A stretch of 64,000 nt of DNA from positions 3,534,001-3,598,000 of the forward strand of contig NC_031674.1 in NCBI RefSeq assembly GCF_001640025.1, read 5' to 3'. Positions 39,549 through 51,270 of this stretch are shown here, piece after piece. The notes below the pieces were generated by a model, which did not search any database, was not told the DNA's origin, and was given only the letters and a program-made list of their open reading frames with translations. The translations under genes were made by a program, and so were the position numbers. Position 1 is the first letter of the stretch, and every line of letters begins with the position of its first letter. The stretch is from Sugiyamaella lignohabitans. Its lineage: Eukaryota; Ascomycota; Dipodascomycetes; Dipodascales; Trichomonascaceae.

Positions 39549-41966
39549 CTACTTTTTGCCGAAGGAGAAGGACAGGCCTCGCGAGCGTGTCGAGGTCGGG
39601 GATGTGCTGGGCTGGGATGTGTTTGCTGATACGTCTTCTCCGTCTTTGCGCTTTTTGGACATTTTGCGGCCGAAGGACGAGGTTCGCAGTTTGAATCCGC
39701 CGGGACTGGTTGAGGGTGCTGAGGATGACACAGACGCCGCGGTGGACACACTGGCAGACCGCGTTTGTGGCATGGCTGGTACGGGACCGGCGTCTTCCTT
39801 GATAGACATCAGACTGGGATCGTTCTCTTTGCCAGCAGCAGTGGTGGTATTGGTACGGAAAAGTTGTTGCTGGGGAATGGCACGTGGTGAGGCAGATGTT
39901 GTGGCAGGAAGTGAGCTGGTTGAGGGGGTACGCCCGGCAGCAGATCGGATTCCGGGATGGATAGATTGGATAGGATCGATGCGCTCGTCATCCTCAGCAA
40001 TTGCCGTGGTGCTGACGTTGCCATTGGTGTTCGTTCCATTGGTATTAACAACATCGATCAATGATGGGTTGGCAGTAGGAGCTACTGTCGACGCAGCGGT
40101 GTTGGGAGCAGCAGTTCCGTAAACACCAGAACCATGAGCTGCTCCAGTGAAGTCATCATTGGCATAAAGGTTCTCCTTCTCCATATCTGAAGGAGAGATT
40201 TCTTGGTAAAACAAAACATATGCAGTGGCCATGCCCTTGTTATCGCCGAAAAAGTTGAATACATAGTTTGGATCCACCGACTCGACCATCTCGTCGTCAA
40301 ACAGTAACCAGCCCATATGTTCGGTCTTCACAACTGATACATAGTGTCCGTGATAAGGACCACCTCCAATGTGTACAACAACAGCACACAACTCATACAG
40401 TTTGTCGGGATCCTCAGCATCAAAGGTGGTGTTAAACAGTCTAAAGTGTTTAGGATAGAGCACTCGGTGGAAAAGCTTAACATTACGTTGCATGTCCTCG
40501 GTGAACTTGAACCGCTTCAAATGAAGGGCGAGAATTTTCGGCAGTTTCTTGACTTTCATTCTCTTCTCAGCTTCTTGAAGACCGCCACAAGTATCACAGT
40601 GGAACTTGTTTCGTTCACAGAGCATTTCAGAAGCGGAAAACTGACGAAGACAGGCAGTAATTGACGTATTTCTCTCTAAATCAATTGACAGATCGAGAAA
40701 TTGTTCATCTCGCCGGGAAACTGTTTCACAGGTAAGACACTTTGTTTCAGAGGTCAAAAGACCTTCGAAAAGCTCATGAACCCATCGTGAAGTCGATGAG
40801 ATTGCTGACGACTGAGACGAAACGCTATGGCCTTTGTTGGTACCATTGCCGTTGCCATTGGTGACAATCCCATTGGCTTCAGCAGCAGCTACTTTAGGAG
40901 CTACTCTGTCCACACTTTCAATGACTTCATTGAGAAGAAAGTTGAAGAACTCATGAGCATCCTGGTGCATCGACGATCGGAACAGTTCATTCTCTCTTTT
41001 CAATACCTCGATCAGTTTAGACGGAGATACTACACCGATTCGTGACGAGTTTTCCGACATGGACTCAAACAGGTCCTTTAAACTGGTGAACAAGGACTCG
41101 TCCATGCTGTAATCATTAGACATGGACAAATCCATGTTAATAATAGGGCCCTTGATAAGAGCAGCCCGTTTACGGGTTTCAGGAGTTGCAAATGGATCTT
41201 CGGTGTATCCTACAACGGGGATGTTTTGGCCCGGGAATCTTGATCCCAGTTGAACTCCATTAAGTCCCTCATAAGGAGGCTTTTTTGAAGCGGATGTATC
41301 AAGAGACTGTCCATTAAACATGGTACTAGAATTGGTAGCGTTGATGAAAGAAGCAGGACCAGGAGAGCCGGCAATTGATGGGCCAGACCCGGAAAAGAAG
41401 CCGTTGTTACCGGATGAATTATGATGAGAGTCCAATGAATGACTAACATTGGTACTGGATGTGTTACTGGAATGCGAATCTTTTCTGCCAAAAAGCGACA
41501 TTCTTCGAGTGACCGACTTGCCTCCACTACCATTGTTATTAGATCCATTGGTATTGGAGGTGGCGGAATTATGTGCTGCAGTCGGAGAGTCGATGTGAGT
41601 AGGTAAAGAAACCGAGTTGTGAATGGTGCTGGCAGTGACACCGGAAGCAGCACTTTGAGCCAAAGTGGTCTGAAGAGCCGCCAGTTCTTGAGCGTTCAAA
41701 CCCGACTGATTCAAAGCAGCAGCAGGATCGACTGCAAATGGATGGGGGTTCAACCCGACCACCGAAGTACGTTTGTTACGGCTATGAGGCGAATCACCCA
41801 GATTCGATGGTGGGAATGCTAGAATCTTTTCTCTAAACGCCTTGGAGTAGTATAAACATTGTAAAATAGAATTACAATAACAGGTGTTACCAAAATTCTC
41901 CATGCCAAAGATTTTGGCCGAGCCATCGCCCAGGCTGTCGTAATCCACTGGAGATTCCACAGTCAT
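39549..41966 (-). CDS. UBP13: Ubiquitin carboxyl-terminal hydrolase, UBP9/UBP13 (USP12/46, CreB) type
   Basis: 805 residues, ATG at 41966. The Cys box [20 protein letters not shown] has the nucleophile at C29. A Ser/Asn-rich insertion (~55-235) follows. Then come [31 protein letters not shown], a zinc ribbon ([19 protein letters not shown] and HCDTCGG), [10 protein letters not shown] and the His box [10 protein letters not shown] (~540) with [10 protein letters not shown]. The catalytic core is complete. A ~200-residue Ser/Thr/Asn-rich C-terminal tail follows. This USP subclass removes ubiquitin and in filamentous fungi (CreB) acts with a WD40 partner in carbon repression. UBP9 and UBP13 are paralogs in S. 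cerevisiae, so the symbol is a family label. Confidence 0.92.
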   Translation of the reverse strand: MTVESPVDYDSLGDGSAKIFGMENFGNTCYCNSILQCLYYSKAFREKILAFPPSNLGDSPHSRNKRTSVVGLNPHPFAVDPAAALNQSGLNAQELAALQTTLAQSAASGVTASTIHNSVSLPTHIDSPTAAHNSATSNTNGSNNNGSGGKSVTRRMSLFGRKDSHSSNTSSTNVSHSLDSHHNSSGNNGFFSGSGPSIAGSPGPASFINATNSSTMFNGQSLDTSASKKPPYEGLNGVQLGSRFPGQNIPVVGYTEDPFATPETRKRAALIKGPIINMDLSMSNDYSMDESLFTSLKDLFESMSENSSRIGVVSPSKLIEVLKRENELFRSSMHQDAHEFFNFLLNEVIESVDRVAPKVAAAEANGIVTNGNGNGTNKGHSVSSQSSAISSTSRWVHELFEGLLTSETKCLTCETVSRRDEQFLDLSIDLERNTSITACLRQFSASEMLCERNKFHCDTCGGLQEAEKRMKVKKLPKILALHLKRFKFTEDMQRNVKLFHRVLYPKHFRLFNTTFDAEDPDKLYELCAVVVHIGGGPYHGHYVSVVKTEHMGWLLFDDEMVESVDPNYVFNFFGDNKGMATAYVLFYQEISPSDMEKENLYANDDFTGAAHGSGVYGTAAPNTAASTVAPTANPSLIDVVNTNGTNTNGNVSTTAIAEDDERIDPIQSIHPGIRSAAGRTPSTSSLPATTSASPRAIPQQQLFRTNTTTAAGKENDPSLMSIKEDAGPVPAMPQTRSASVSTAASVSSSAPSTSPGGFKLRTSSFGRKMSKKRKDGEDVSANTSQPSTSPTSTRSRGLSFSFGKK

Positions 41967-43139
41967 CTTGCAGGTTCCTCTCTGACGGTCTGAATCAATT
42001 ATTAATCAGTTTCCTAGTATTAATCACTTGATCAAATAGTGACGACGAATGGCGACAGAAATTGGAAAAATTTTTGTACAACTGGTAAAAATAAGAGTTG
42101 AGCGGAGATAGACGAGTAAACCGTTGAACTGTATTAGAAATGCACTCTCCACTGTCTCGCTGTCTCGCTGTCTCGCTGTCTCGCTTCTTCACAAAACAAA
42201 CCAGTATCAATATTCAACTCAGATAATTCAAACCACAAACGTTCAGATTACCACAGGTATTCGGACACCGAAATACTATTATAATAAGGTCCTGCTGATG
42301 CTGATAAAAAGAAAAACCAATGTCAACCAGACTCAATTATAACCAATAAACAGCCCAAGAAAGATCAAAAAACCAAAAAGACCAAAAAAAAAACTGTTTT
42401 CAAACGTCTAAAAATACATTAAATTTATTACCGACGATAGGTTACCAGGAAAAGCAGACCCAATTCGACAGTCAATCAGTTCAAAGGTAAATCAATCAAT
42501 CAATCAATCAATCAGGCAATCAGCCAGCCAGTCAGGCAATCAATCAAACGGAGACTCGCTTTACAGGAAATTCAAAGCCCCGAAATGACTCAAGATTTCA
42601 AGCTCGCAATATTAATAATTAGAAAAATTCCGCTAATTTACAAAATAGCGCAAAAAGTGTAAAACAGTCAGCGAAGAAGTTGCCAGCCAAAACGCTAGTA
42701 GTGAGGTTAGTAGTTGAATCCCCAGTCAGAAATAGTGGGTTGGCAGCGGCGGAAAACGAGCAGAGCAGACTCCCCCCAATACGGATATAACAGGGCAGGG
42801 TCTGGTGCGAGCAGCAGCAGCGGTAGCGGCACCACCACCTCTCCTCCCACTACTCCCACTACTCCCCCTACCTCTACCAACCCTCCGAAGCACTCTTGCC
42901 TGAAGAGATAAAACCGTTGTAGGGCTCTCTGCAACATGCACCACCACCGTTCTATTGTCCCAACCCTCTCCTCGAACCTCTCTACCCCCCTCTTCTAACA
43001 CCGTGCTGCACTCAACTCAACCCGTTTCAGCTAGCGTAGGTGTGGGGGTGGCGGCTGCCCCGCACGCATGCCAGCCCCACAGCACGCATGCATACCCCCC
43101 TCTGGCACCGGGTGTTTGGGTGAGCTGGAGGGTTGGGTC
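41967..43139. other. Gene-free region upstream of the UBP gene
   Basis: Contains the UBP promoter. It holds four tandem CTGTCTCG units (about 42152-42185) and AATC-type tetranucleotide repeats with CAGG/CAGC interruptions (about 42487-42548). No gene was recognised. Confidence 0.55.
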
Positions 43140-43200
43140 GGCCTCCGGCGGCTGGGGCTCCGCCCCAGACCCCGCTGCTCCTCTCGCTGCGCTCGAGTCG
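43140..43200 (+). repeat. GCP hairpin element, type b
   Basis: Intact + copy. No gene stop is nearby. Confidence 0.9.
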
Positions 43201-43555
43201 TTGCGTGGGGATCCCGTCCGAGCGGGGGTTTTGGGCCGCGCATGGAGGGAGAAAAGTGTATATGACCATAGAGTGAGAGAAACCGGCGTGCTGCATGCGG
43301 TCAGGACTTCATGATACAGCAGAAGCAGCAGCAGCTCGACCATGAACAGAAACGAGTAGAAAGTAAATAAATAAGCAATAGTAAAGCGGGTAATATAGCA
43401 GAATAATAGAACAACATAGCAGCAGAGCAGCAGGACAATAAAGCAAGCAGCTGCTCGTATATCACCCCGCACGGCCAGAGCTGCACCACCACCTCCAACC
43501 CTCGCACCCCTGCAACACCGTACCCCTCCCTCTTCCCCACCACGGTCCTAGCCAT

Positions 43556-43610
43556 CTCCTGCGAAGCAGGAGCAGCGGGGTCTGGGGCGGAGCCCCAGCC
43601 GCCGGAGGCA
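43556..43610 (-). repeat. GCP type a, sense, 57 nt past the small-gene stop
   Basis: Intact minus-oriented copy downstream of the small membrane-protein gene. Confidence 0.9.
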
Positions 43611-43667
43611 GGCCCCCTCCCCCTCATAAGCATGCAAATGTGATTAGAGAAGTATAGTGCTAAGAGA

Positions 43668-43935
43668 TCACTCGTCCGGGTCGAGCAGAGACTGGTACTC
43701 GTGGCGGTTGACGGGCTCGCTGTCGGAGCGGGTGAACGAGCGGAGTTGAATGCTGGGGGCCACCGAAGGATGGGCTCCAGCGCCTTGCGGAACACCAAGA
43801 ACACGATGGTGCCGCAGATTAGAATAAGGGCTATGGTCTGGATGGTCAGCAATGAGAATTAGAAGGTCCAGATCAGCCCATGAACAGGCTGGCTTGCGGG
43901 ATACTTACAAAGATCAAATTGAACAGAAAGTTCAT
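43668..43935 (-). pseudogene. Small single-pass membrane protein gene with an apparent 1-nt frameshift
   Basis: Exon 1 (43935-43909, MNFLFNLIF) joins exon 2 (43837-) through a 71-nt intron (43908-43838, GTAAGT...CTGAC...CAG). The joined frame gives one hydrophobic segment (TIALILICGTIVFLVF) followed by RKALEPILRWPP. After the G5 run at 43755-43759 this frame degenerates and runs into a GCP element. The next frame gives a natural-looking tail (RSDSEPVNRHEYQSLLDPDE) and a stop at 43668. One extra base in that run would join the two. Either the assembly lost a base or the gene is broken. Upstream exons cannot be excluded, since the frame is open before the ATG (ARLGQITGA). I do not recognise the family. 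Confidence 0.5.
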
Positions 43936-44337
43936 GGCGCCTGTGATCTGGCCGAGCCGGGCTTGCGTTGGCGGGAAACAATTCCTGTGCCTGTTTCGTG
44001 AGACTGGGCTGTATCTGGTCGCTCTTTACTGTGGAGATGCTCGCTGCTCGCCTGGCGACGACACTTCACTGGTGTTATATATTTCGACATGAAGCCAGCC
44101 GTGCGTGGGTGTTCAGCTGCCTCAGCAGGAACCACCAGCCCAAGCCAAGCTTGACGACGGGCTTGAAAGGGTGTTTGGGTATGAATCCTCTTCTGCCAGC
44201 CCACGAGTTTGGGCTGGAGAGTAGCTAGCAACTCGTCTCCTCTCCCTGCTCGCTCCGGTATAGGGAGGGGTACCCTACAACCCCCGTCAGCGGGGCACAA
44301 TCCAAACAACCCAGCCTGTCGGCCCGCCCCACACGCC

Positions 44338-44398
44338 CGACTCGAGCGCAGCGAGAGGAGCAGCGGGGTCTGGGGCGGAGCCCCAGCCGCCGGAGGCA
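44338..44398 (-). repeat. GCP hairpin element, type b
   Basis: Intact minus-oriented copy with GCGCAGCGAG in the third arm. Confidence 0.9.
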
Positions 44399-44625
44399 CA
44401 CCCCCTCTACCCACCCCTTCAGGGCCCCAGAGACGACGACGATCCGGGGGTGGGGGTCGGGGGTTCCGTGCGTCACGATCCCCGCTCCGGCGTGACCTGG
44501 CCGTGCAGCGAACAGGGTCCAAAGGCGGGGAACCTGGCTGTCTGAGGTACACCTGTCTGTCTCACTATTGTTCTTCCCGATCTGGACTCTTTGGCGGGGT
44601 CTGTGTCCCTCCGGTGGCTGGAGTG

Positions 44626-44686
44626 TGCCTCCGGCGGCTGGGGCTTCGCCCCAGACCCCACGGCTCCTCTCGCTGCGCTCGAGTCG
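44626..44686 (+). repeat. GCP hairpin element, type b
   Basis: Intact + copy with H2 loop TTC. A decayed H1-like fragment (TCCCTCCGGTGGCTGG) lies just upstream at about 44605. Confidence 0.9.
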
Positions 44687-45063
44687 GTGCGTCGGGGCCC
44701 CTGGTACTGGGGGTTGGATGAGTGTGGTGGGGTGTATGCCCTCCTTCTCGCCACTGGTGTCTGTGGGTTCGGTGCGGGGTGTTTCGACTGAGGAGAGTCG
44801 CGAGCCACCATCTCGTCGGGATGCACCCCAGCTGAGACATTGCCATGGATATGGAATTGCTACCAAGCGCGTGACCAGATCAAGTCGAGGGAGGGTCTCG
44901 AAAGGGTCTACCCAACCAGTCGGCCAGTCAGCCTTGCTCGCTGGTTTGGGCAGTCAGTCTCCTTCGTTCTCAGCCGCTCGGTCTAGCAGGAATCCAAACC
45001 ACGCTCGAGCAACCTCCGCAGGGGTGAACTTAATCCTCCCACAGCACCCCTCCTTCCCCCTCT

Positions 45064-45201
45064 GTGCCTCCGGCGGCTGGGGCTCCGCCCCAGACCCCGT
45101 TGCTCCTGCTTCGCAGGAGGCCAGAGGGAGCCCACACGTAACGACTCGAGCGCAGCGAGAGGAGCCGTGGGGTCTGGGGCGAAGCCCCAGCCGCCGGAGG
45201 C
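45064..45201. repeat. GCP inverted pair, type a + type b
   Basis: The + copy is at 45064-45119 and the - copy at 45142-45201, with a 22-nt spacer. Confidence 0.92.
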
Positions 45202-45629
45202 CGGCCCTGACCGTCGCGCTGGCCCCGCCGCCCCATCATGGGTGCATGTGGCTGCAGGGCGAAAAAGAAAGCGTGGACAAAACAGGTTAAATATAGAAAC
45301 CGTGCGGTTTAGACTAATTTAACTGATCGGCCTAACCGCATTTCGTGCGTGCCAAGGAGAGGGTTTGTTGACATGTTTTGGACGGCGGGGACTAATTACG
45401 AGACATTTGGGTCCAGCTCCGGTCGGTGACTGGAGGGGCCCCACCGGTTCAGTGATCTCGCTTGTATCACATCGGCTGCCACACGAGACAGCGGGGCACG
45501 CTTGGGCCAGGCACTGGCCACGGGTCAGGGGCCGGTCTGTCAGGGTATTGATTCAGCCGTCAGTCACACCATGCATGTCGTCATTACTGCTGCCAAGATT
45601 AGCGACCAGGATTCAGGGGGAGAGGGGTG

Positions 45630-45768
45630 TGCCTCCGGCGGCTGGGGCTCTGCCCCAGACCCCGTGGCTCCTGCTTCGCAGGAGATGACGGGGGGTTCCC
45701 CCGAGGACGACTCGAGCGCAGCGAGAGGAGCTACGGGGTCTGGGGCAGAGCCCCAGCCGCCGGAGGCA
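45630..45768. repeat. GCP inverted pair, type a + type b
   Basis: The + copy is at 45630-45684 and the - copy at 45708-45768, with a 23-nt spacer. Both H2 hairpins have the TCT loop, so the two arms share a variant. Confidence 0.92.
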
Positions 45769-47436
45769 TGTGCCCGTCTCGCCAGGGGGGAGTGTGAAAC
45801 TATAAATAATGCAGAAAACATGTGCTGAGGTCGTGGAGATATAAATAATTATTTAACGGAGCGTGCAGGAGGAGGAAATAGAAATACCGTTGACAGGCGG
45901 TTCAGGGGTGAGTGCGACGCGAGTAAATAAATACAGAGTAAGCACAGAATCACGAATGAGTGGTGGTGAGTGCTCGATTGGGTCGTGATTGGGTCGTGAG
46001 TGGTGAGCGGTGAGTGGTGGGTGAAAATAATTATTTTATTTATTTTAATTATTTAATTAATTGATGTTATGGTGTGGTGGCCGACGGTTTATTGCGCTAT
46101 TGTGTATATAAAAAAAGCAGCAGCGTCAGGGCCCGCATCGCAACCTAAAACATGGCTTTATTTATTTATTGACCTATTTGCTCATAGACTGCCGCTAATG
46201 ATCAATCACATTGCCTCCAAATCTTATTTTAGCCATGCATAATCCCACTTTCAAGCGGCAGTGTGCAGCATGCGCATAGTTACATAACACTGATTGATTT
46301 CACCACGCACTCGCATTATAAAAAATGGAACACCGGAATAAATAGTTAAATTATCATAATTCCGACGTTTTACAGTTATTTCTTAACAATAGACGTGAAT
46401 TTTTCACTTGCAAATATTATATAAAAAAATTCGTAAGTTTATTTGTGGTTTAAATGAGTAGCGAGGTATTTTTTTTACTTTATTCTTCGTTTTATTCGTT
46501 TTCTTCATTCCCTTTTAACCCCTGTGTGGTTTCGTGTTTGTTGAGTGGTGGTGGTGGGAAGAGCAGCAGCAGCAGCAGCAGAAAAAATTAGCCAGTCTGG
46601 AATGGCATATCTTGATTTTACGAAAGTATAAAGAAATACGATTTTCTCGACTCACAACATAACTTTCGACACGTCGAATCTGAGCTTGAACCTATTTCAT
46701 CTCTCTATTTGAAAAATAAATTCTGCCAAGCTGTGGCCCACTGTTGTGATTATCACCCGACCAAGCTCGTTTCCACTAGACCATATCTGACTAGTGACTA
46801 GTTCAGCTTCAGCTACTCTGTTTTGGTTTTCTCGATCTGATCTCTTCGTTATTTTGTGTTGGTGGTCGTTTAATATTATTTTAACTTTCGTTCGAGTAAA
46901 GACTTTCGTTTTGGCTTTTTTTTTTGCTTCGGTTGGTGCTTTTCAGGGTGTTTTGGCTGTTAGCTGTTGTTTTCTGCACAACGCTGCTCAATCAATAAAT
47001 CAATCCTCACTGCTCGCTACAAACCTGATTCTTCATTCGTTGGTTGGGTTTATTTGTTTCTGACCACTCGTTGCACCCAGGGGGTATTGAACTCACGAGC
47101 ATACTCGTACTAACTGCTGAAGCATAGAACTTCTCAGGAATCAACGAATCCTAATTCGCGACCTTAAATTTAGGTTTACCTTGTGATCTGATCTTATTTG
47201 TTCTTAGATCTGGTTACTACTGAGACCACAGCTGACTATTGGATCTAATTTATTTTGATTTGATTTGACTGATCTGATTTGACTTTGTTATCTTTGACTG
47301 ATTGGCTGATTTTGACAGTGGTTGATTTACTTTGTTTGATTTTTGTTTGACTGTTGGATTGATTCGTCGACTCACTTCCTGTTAATACTCTAGCACTCTA
47401 GCATATCAATCGCATTACAACAACGAATCATATACA

Positions 47437-49515
47437 ATGCAAGCAGTCGACTCCCAGGTGACGCCCCAGCTGTCGCCTCCTCACAACGACTCTTACAGAG
47501 GTGTGACTTTGGAAGACGGCTCGGGATCTCCTATTGCCGCTCCACAATCAACTCACACTTCTCCTTTCCACTATGCACGACACCCTCAATCCCATTACAG
47601 ATCAGTCAGTGGAAATAGTATTACACAAGTACGAGGCACCTCGAGCTCGCCGATTCGCAACTCACCTCATCGTTCGTCACAGCTCCGTCATTCGCTTGCT
47701 CCTAACTCTCTTTCCCCTTCATACCAACAATCACCATACCACCACCAAAGACAGCCTTCTCCTCTCTCTTTAGGCGAAGGTGACTATCAAACTACCACTA
47801 ACGACAGTAGTAATGGCACAAATCAACAAGATTATGAACCCGAACAAGACTTTCAATTCCAACCACAACAAACTCAACATCCAAATGGCCCCCCTCCACA
47901 ACCTAACTTCCAACAGTCTGTGCCACAGTCGCTGTCACATTCGCAATCCAACCCCCAACTACAATCTCACTCACAGTCTGTACAACAGGCAGCCTCTCAG
48001 TTGCAACCATTGCCGTTACCAAGACCTCATTCAGATGCTAGATTCGCCAGACCAAGATCATCCAATTCTTCTTTAGACTCGGCATACAGATACTCGGATC
48101 CCGAAAATTTACCTATGCCTAATTATGGACACTCTCGCCAGGTTTCTTCAGCATCTTTGTCAGAACAAGCCAGTCAATCCGCATCAGCATCAATGTTTGA
48201 TTTGTCGCAATCGTATATTTCAACACAATTCGGCCCTAAATCAGCCGCTCTAATGCCTCGAATCCAAACCATAGAAATGTATAGAAAAAACGCCAAAAAA
48301 TCCAACGACCCAGTCATCCAGTTTCAGTTTGCTCAGTATATGCTTCAGACTGCGCTTTTATCGTCGACTCCTGGTAAATCCAATCGACAAAGCATGTTTG
48401 CAACCGATCTTGCCTCGTCAGCTTCTTCCACCACAACTGGTTCTTCTTCGTCCGAAGGAACTGGTAATAATGGAGCAAATGCTGGTGTCGGTATCAGATC
48501 TAGCATGTATTCAACCAAGTCTTTGGGTGCTGATGATGAGAAGAAAATCAAACGTGATTTACTCAAGGAAGCAATTTCCATTCTACGAAAGTTATCAGAT
48601 CGTGGTTTTGCCGACGCTCAGTATCTGCTAGCTGATGCTTTAGCGTCTGGAGCTCTTGGCAAGCCTGATTTGCGTGAATCGTTCAGTCTGTTCCAGCTGG
48701 CTGCTAAGCATGGTCATGGAGAAGCTGCTTATAGAGCAGCTCTTTGCCTCGAACAAGGCTGGGGTACTTCAAAAGACATTCGTAGAGCTGTGCAGTTTCT
48801 GCGTATGGCAGCTTCTCGTAACCAGCCTGGTGCTATGTTGCGACTAGGAATGGCATGTTTCTATGGTAGAATGGGTATGAGCAACACTCCACAAGTCAAA
48901 CAAGAAGGTATTAAATGGTTAAAACTAGCTGCTAATGAAGCTAATGAGATTTTCCCACAAGCTCCTTATGAACTAGCCAAGATTGTGGAAGTAGGTTATT
49001 CGGATATTGTCATTCCTGACCAACACTGGGCTGTTCAACTCTATGTCAAGTCGTCAGAACTCAACTATATTCCTGCTTCAAGAGTTCTTGGAAAGGCATA
49101 TGAACTCGCTCTATTGGGCTGTCCAAGAGACGCAGCTCTATCTATCCATTACTATACACTTGGAGCTATCAAGGGAGACCCCGAGTCCATGTACTCCATG
49201 TGTGCATGGTACATGATGGGAGCCGAGCCCATTTTGCAGAAAAATGAAGAAGAGGCTTATGAATGGGCCCTACGAGCTGCCAATGCTGGGCATCCTAAAG
49301 CTCAGTTTGCAATTGGATACTTCTTAGAACACGGAGTGGGTGTTGAAAGAGACATTCTACAGTCGTCGTTCTGGTACCACAAGGCTGCCGAAGCCGGTAA
49401 CGAGCATGCCATTAGCAGACTGGCCAAAGAAAAGTCCCAGCAGGCTAAAAACAAGAAGGCCTCGAAAGACATGACCCCTGGCTCTTCCAAAGACAAAGAG
49501 TGTATTATTTCCTAA
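47437..49515 (+). CDS. SKT5: Chitin synthase III activator Skt5/Chs4
   Basis: 692 residues, ATG at 47437. The N-terminal ~270 residues are Ser/Gln/Pro/His-rich and probably disordered. From ~285 to ~650 there are tandem Sel1-like repeats: DAQYLLADALASGALGKPD, AAYRAALCLEQGWGTSKD, GAMLRLGMACFYG, ASRVLGKAYELALLG, PESMYSMCAWYMMGAEP and AQFAIGYFLEHGVGVERD. The protein ends in CIIS, a CaaX box for prenylation, as in Skt5. In S. cerevisiae Skt5 activates Chs3 and links it to the septin-bound Bni4 at the bud neck. Shc1 is a sporulation paralog, but the CaaX box and length favour Skt5. Confidence 0.92.
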   Translation: MQAVDSQVTPQLSPPHNDSYRGVTLEDGSGSPIAAPQSTHTSPFHYARHPQSHYRSVSGNSITQVRGTSSSPIRNSPHRSSQLRHSLAPNSLSPSYQQSPYHHQRQPSPLSLGEGDYQTTTNDSSNGTNQQDYEPEQDFQFQPQQTQHPNGPPPQPNFQQSVPQSLSHSQSNPQLQSHSQSVQQAASQLQPLPLPRPHSDARFARPRSSNSSLDSAYRYSDPENLPMPNYGHSRQVSSASLSEQASQSASASMFDLSQSYISTQFGPKSAALMPRIQTIEMYRKNAKKSNDPVIQFQFAQYMLQTALLSSTPGKSNRQSMFATDLASSASSTTTGSSSSEGTGNNGANAGVGIRSSMYSTKSLGADDEKKIKRDLLKEAISILRKLSDRGFADAQYLLADALASGALGKPDLRESFSLFQLAAKHGHGEAAYRAALCLEQGWGTSKDIRRAVQFLRMAASRNQPGAMLRLGMACFYGRMGMSNTPQVKQEGIKWLKLAANEANEIFPQAPYELAKIVEVGYSDIVIPDQHWAVQLYVKSSELNYIPASRVLGKAYELALLGCPRDAALSIHYYTLGAIKGDPESMYSMCAWYMMGAEPILQKNEEEAYEWALRAANAGHPKAQFAIGYFLEHGVGVERDILQSSFWYHKAAEAGNEHAISRLAKEKSQQAKNKKASKDMTPGSSKDKECIIS

Positions 49516-49646
49516 CTGTAATCTCTGCACCATCTAATCACACATCTCCCGACATATTTTATTTTTACCCCCTCTCTCTCTGCATATCCAAACTCTTTGG
49601 GCCTAATATAATCATACTGTTTTCTACTTCTCTCGTCTGGCCTTTC

Positions 49647-49697
49647 TGCCTCCGGCGGCCGGGCTCTGCCCGGACCCGTTGTGCTCGCTTCGCGAGC
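49647..49697 (+). repeat. GCP type c, sense, 131 nt past the SKT5 stop
   Basis: H2 is the CCGGGC-TCT-GCCCGG form and H3 is GCTCGC-TTC-GCGAGC. Confidence 0.9.
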
Positions 49698-49753
49698 TTC
49701 TTACGGCGACCGACCTCTTCTGCCTTCAATGAACGGACATAGCACAGAACCGG

Positions 49754-50146
49754 CATGTCATGTCAGTGAACGAGTATGTCATGTCAACGGACATGTCATG
49801 TCAATGAACGGACATGTCATGTCAGTGAATGGGCATGTCATGTTAGTGAACGGGCATATCGTGTCAGTGAACGGACATATCATGTTAGTGAACGGACATG
49901 TCATGTTAGTGATCAGACATATCATGTCAGTGAACGGACATATCATGACAATGAACGAGCATGTCATGTCAGTGAACGAGTATGTCATGTCAGTGAACGG
50001 ACATATCATGTTAGTGAACGGACATATCATGTCAGTGAACGAGCATGTCATGTCAATGAACGGACATATCATGTCAGTGAACGAGTATGTCATGTCAGTG
50101 AACGGACATATCATGTCAATGAACGAGCATGTCATGTCAGTGAACT
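49754..50146 (+). repeat. 21-bp minisatellite, about 18 copies
   Basis: The consensus is CATGTCAGTGAACGGACATRT, with CAGTG/TAGTG/CAATG and CGGAC/CGAGC/CGAGT variants. One unit near the left end is 17 bp. Since 21 is divisible by 3, several frames stay open and give heptapeptide repeats, but there is no conserved start or domain. It is bounded on both sides by type-c GCP copies in the same orientation. Confidence 0.93.
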
Positions 50147-50190
50147 GGCGGCCGGGCTCTGCCCGGACCCGTTGTCCTCGCTTCGCGAGC
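50147..50190 (+). repeat. GCP type c lacking its first arm
   Basis: Starts directly at GGCGGCCGGGCTCTGCCCGG, abutting the minisatellite. The TGCCTCC end is absent. Confidence 0.88.
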
Positions 50191-50840
50191 GCCCTTATTT
50201 TAAACCGATCTCCCTTCGGTTAGGAGACCCAGTCGACACTAGTATCACCAATATTCTTTAATGTGTTATTTACTGTCGTATTTAGATATATAAATCCTGT
50301 GATACTATTACAATATATACGTGGTTCTAAAACTGGGTCAGACGGCTGTTGTTTAGTCATCTATCGTTTTGTAGAGAGGGGGGCGTATACCAGTGAGTCT
50401 GTTATAATTTAATGATTGTTGTCAATTTCATCAGTGATTCATTAGTTCGCTGTTGATTGATTAATTTATGTTCATTGTTGTCTTATATAGATACATGATA
50501 ATCACTGGTGCAATTTAATTGTCATTTTAATCAGGAAATTCATCTTGCTACTGAATCAAACGAAGTATCCCGAGAACTCTCATTCATGGAAACTGGTAAA
50601 CTTTTTAGCAACAAACTTTATATTGTAATAACTTCAGGTATATGTATGGTATTTAGATAGTGAACTTCTAGTTGAAAGAAGTATTACAGCACATATCATT
50701 ATTGCACACAGTTACTCACGTTTATCTGAGACATTCTAAAAATACAATAACGGAAAATACTAAATCTCACACGCTCTACCTATTACCCCATCTACAGAAT
50801 CACAGAACAAACAAACCCACCCCCGTAGCACATCTGGACC

Positions 50841-50908
50841 CTCGACGAAACGAGACCGAAGGGGGAGGAGTAGTGGGGTCTGGAGCGTAGCCCCAGCCGC
50901 TGGAGGCA
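50841..50908 (-). repeat. Degenerate GCP element
   Basis: Recognisable by GGGGTCTGGAGCGTAGCCCCAGCC. The third arm has decayed (CGAAACGAGACCGAAGGGGGAGG). Confidence 0.75.
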
Positions 50909-51202
50909 GCCAGATTGTGAATTATTGCATGGCGGAGCTATAAGAGACTCACCAGTCGGACACAAGCGACCAGTCACGTTTGGATCTGATCATATGCCTG
51001 ATACTGCTATAACTATACATGAAGTTTATAGGGTCGCCAATCTCATGTATGTATAGAGTATCTCGTCACACCGATCGTTCCTACAATCATGTGACAGACA
51101 CTTCCCGATGGCCAGACTCTCTCTTTACCCCCCTAACACCTTCCATCCCCGCCCAATTCAAACTTCAGCCAAAAAACAATCAATCAGGGGGACCCATACG
51201 CC

Positions 51203-51263
51203 CGACTCGAGCGAAGCGAGAGGAGCCGCGGGGTCTGGGGCGAAGCCCCAGCCGCCGGAGGCA
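51203..51263 (-). repeat. GCP type b next to a poly-C tract
   Basis: Intact copy with H2 loop TTC in sense. A pure run of 26 C follows at 51271-51296. Confidence 0.9.
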
Positions 51264-51270
51264 GACCCTT

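Larger units (their letters stand above)
43936..47436. other. 3.5-kb gene-free region with GCP elements and the SKT5 promoter/leader
   Basis: 43936-45800 is GC-rich and carries two single GCP copies and two inverted pairs. 45800-47436 is AT-rich, with an AGC/GCA triplet run at about 46563-46581 and many GATCTGATTTGACT-like words at 47180-47350. It probably holds the SKT5 promoter and leader. No gene is seen. Confidence 0.55.

Noticed and set aside
49754..50146. CRISPR-like array
   Set aside because: Units are contiguous 21-bp copies with no unique spacers, the genome is eukaryotic and no cas genes are present. The 97-bp GCP array was rejected for the same reasons.
49681..50261. Open frames with VNGHIMS or CHVSERTY heptapeptide repeats, and the antisense frame
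   Set aside because: They are a consequence of a 21-bp repeat being divisible by three. They run into a GCP element and have no signal, domain or start support.
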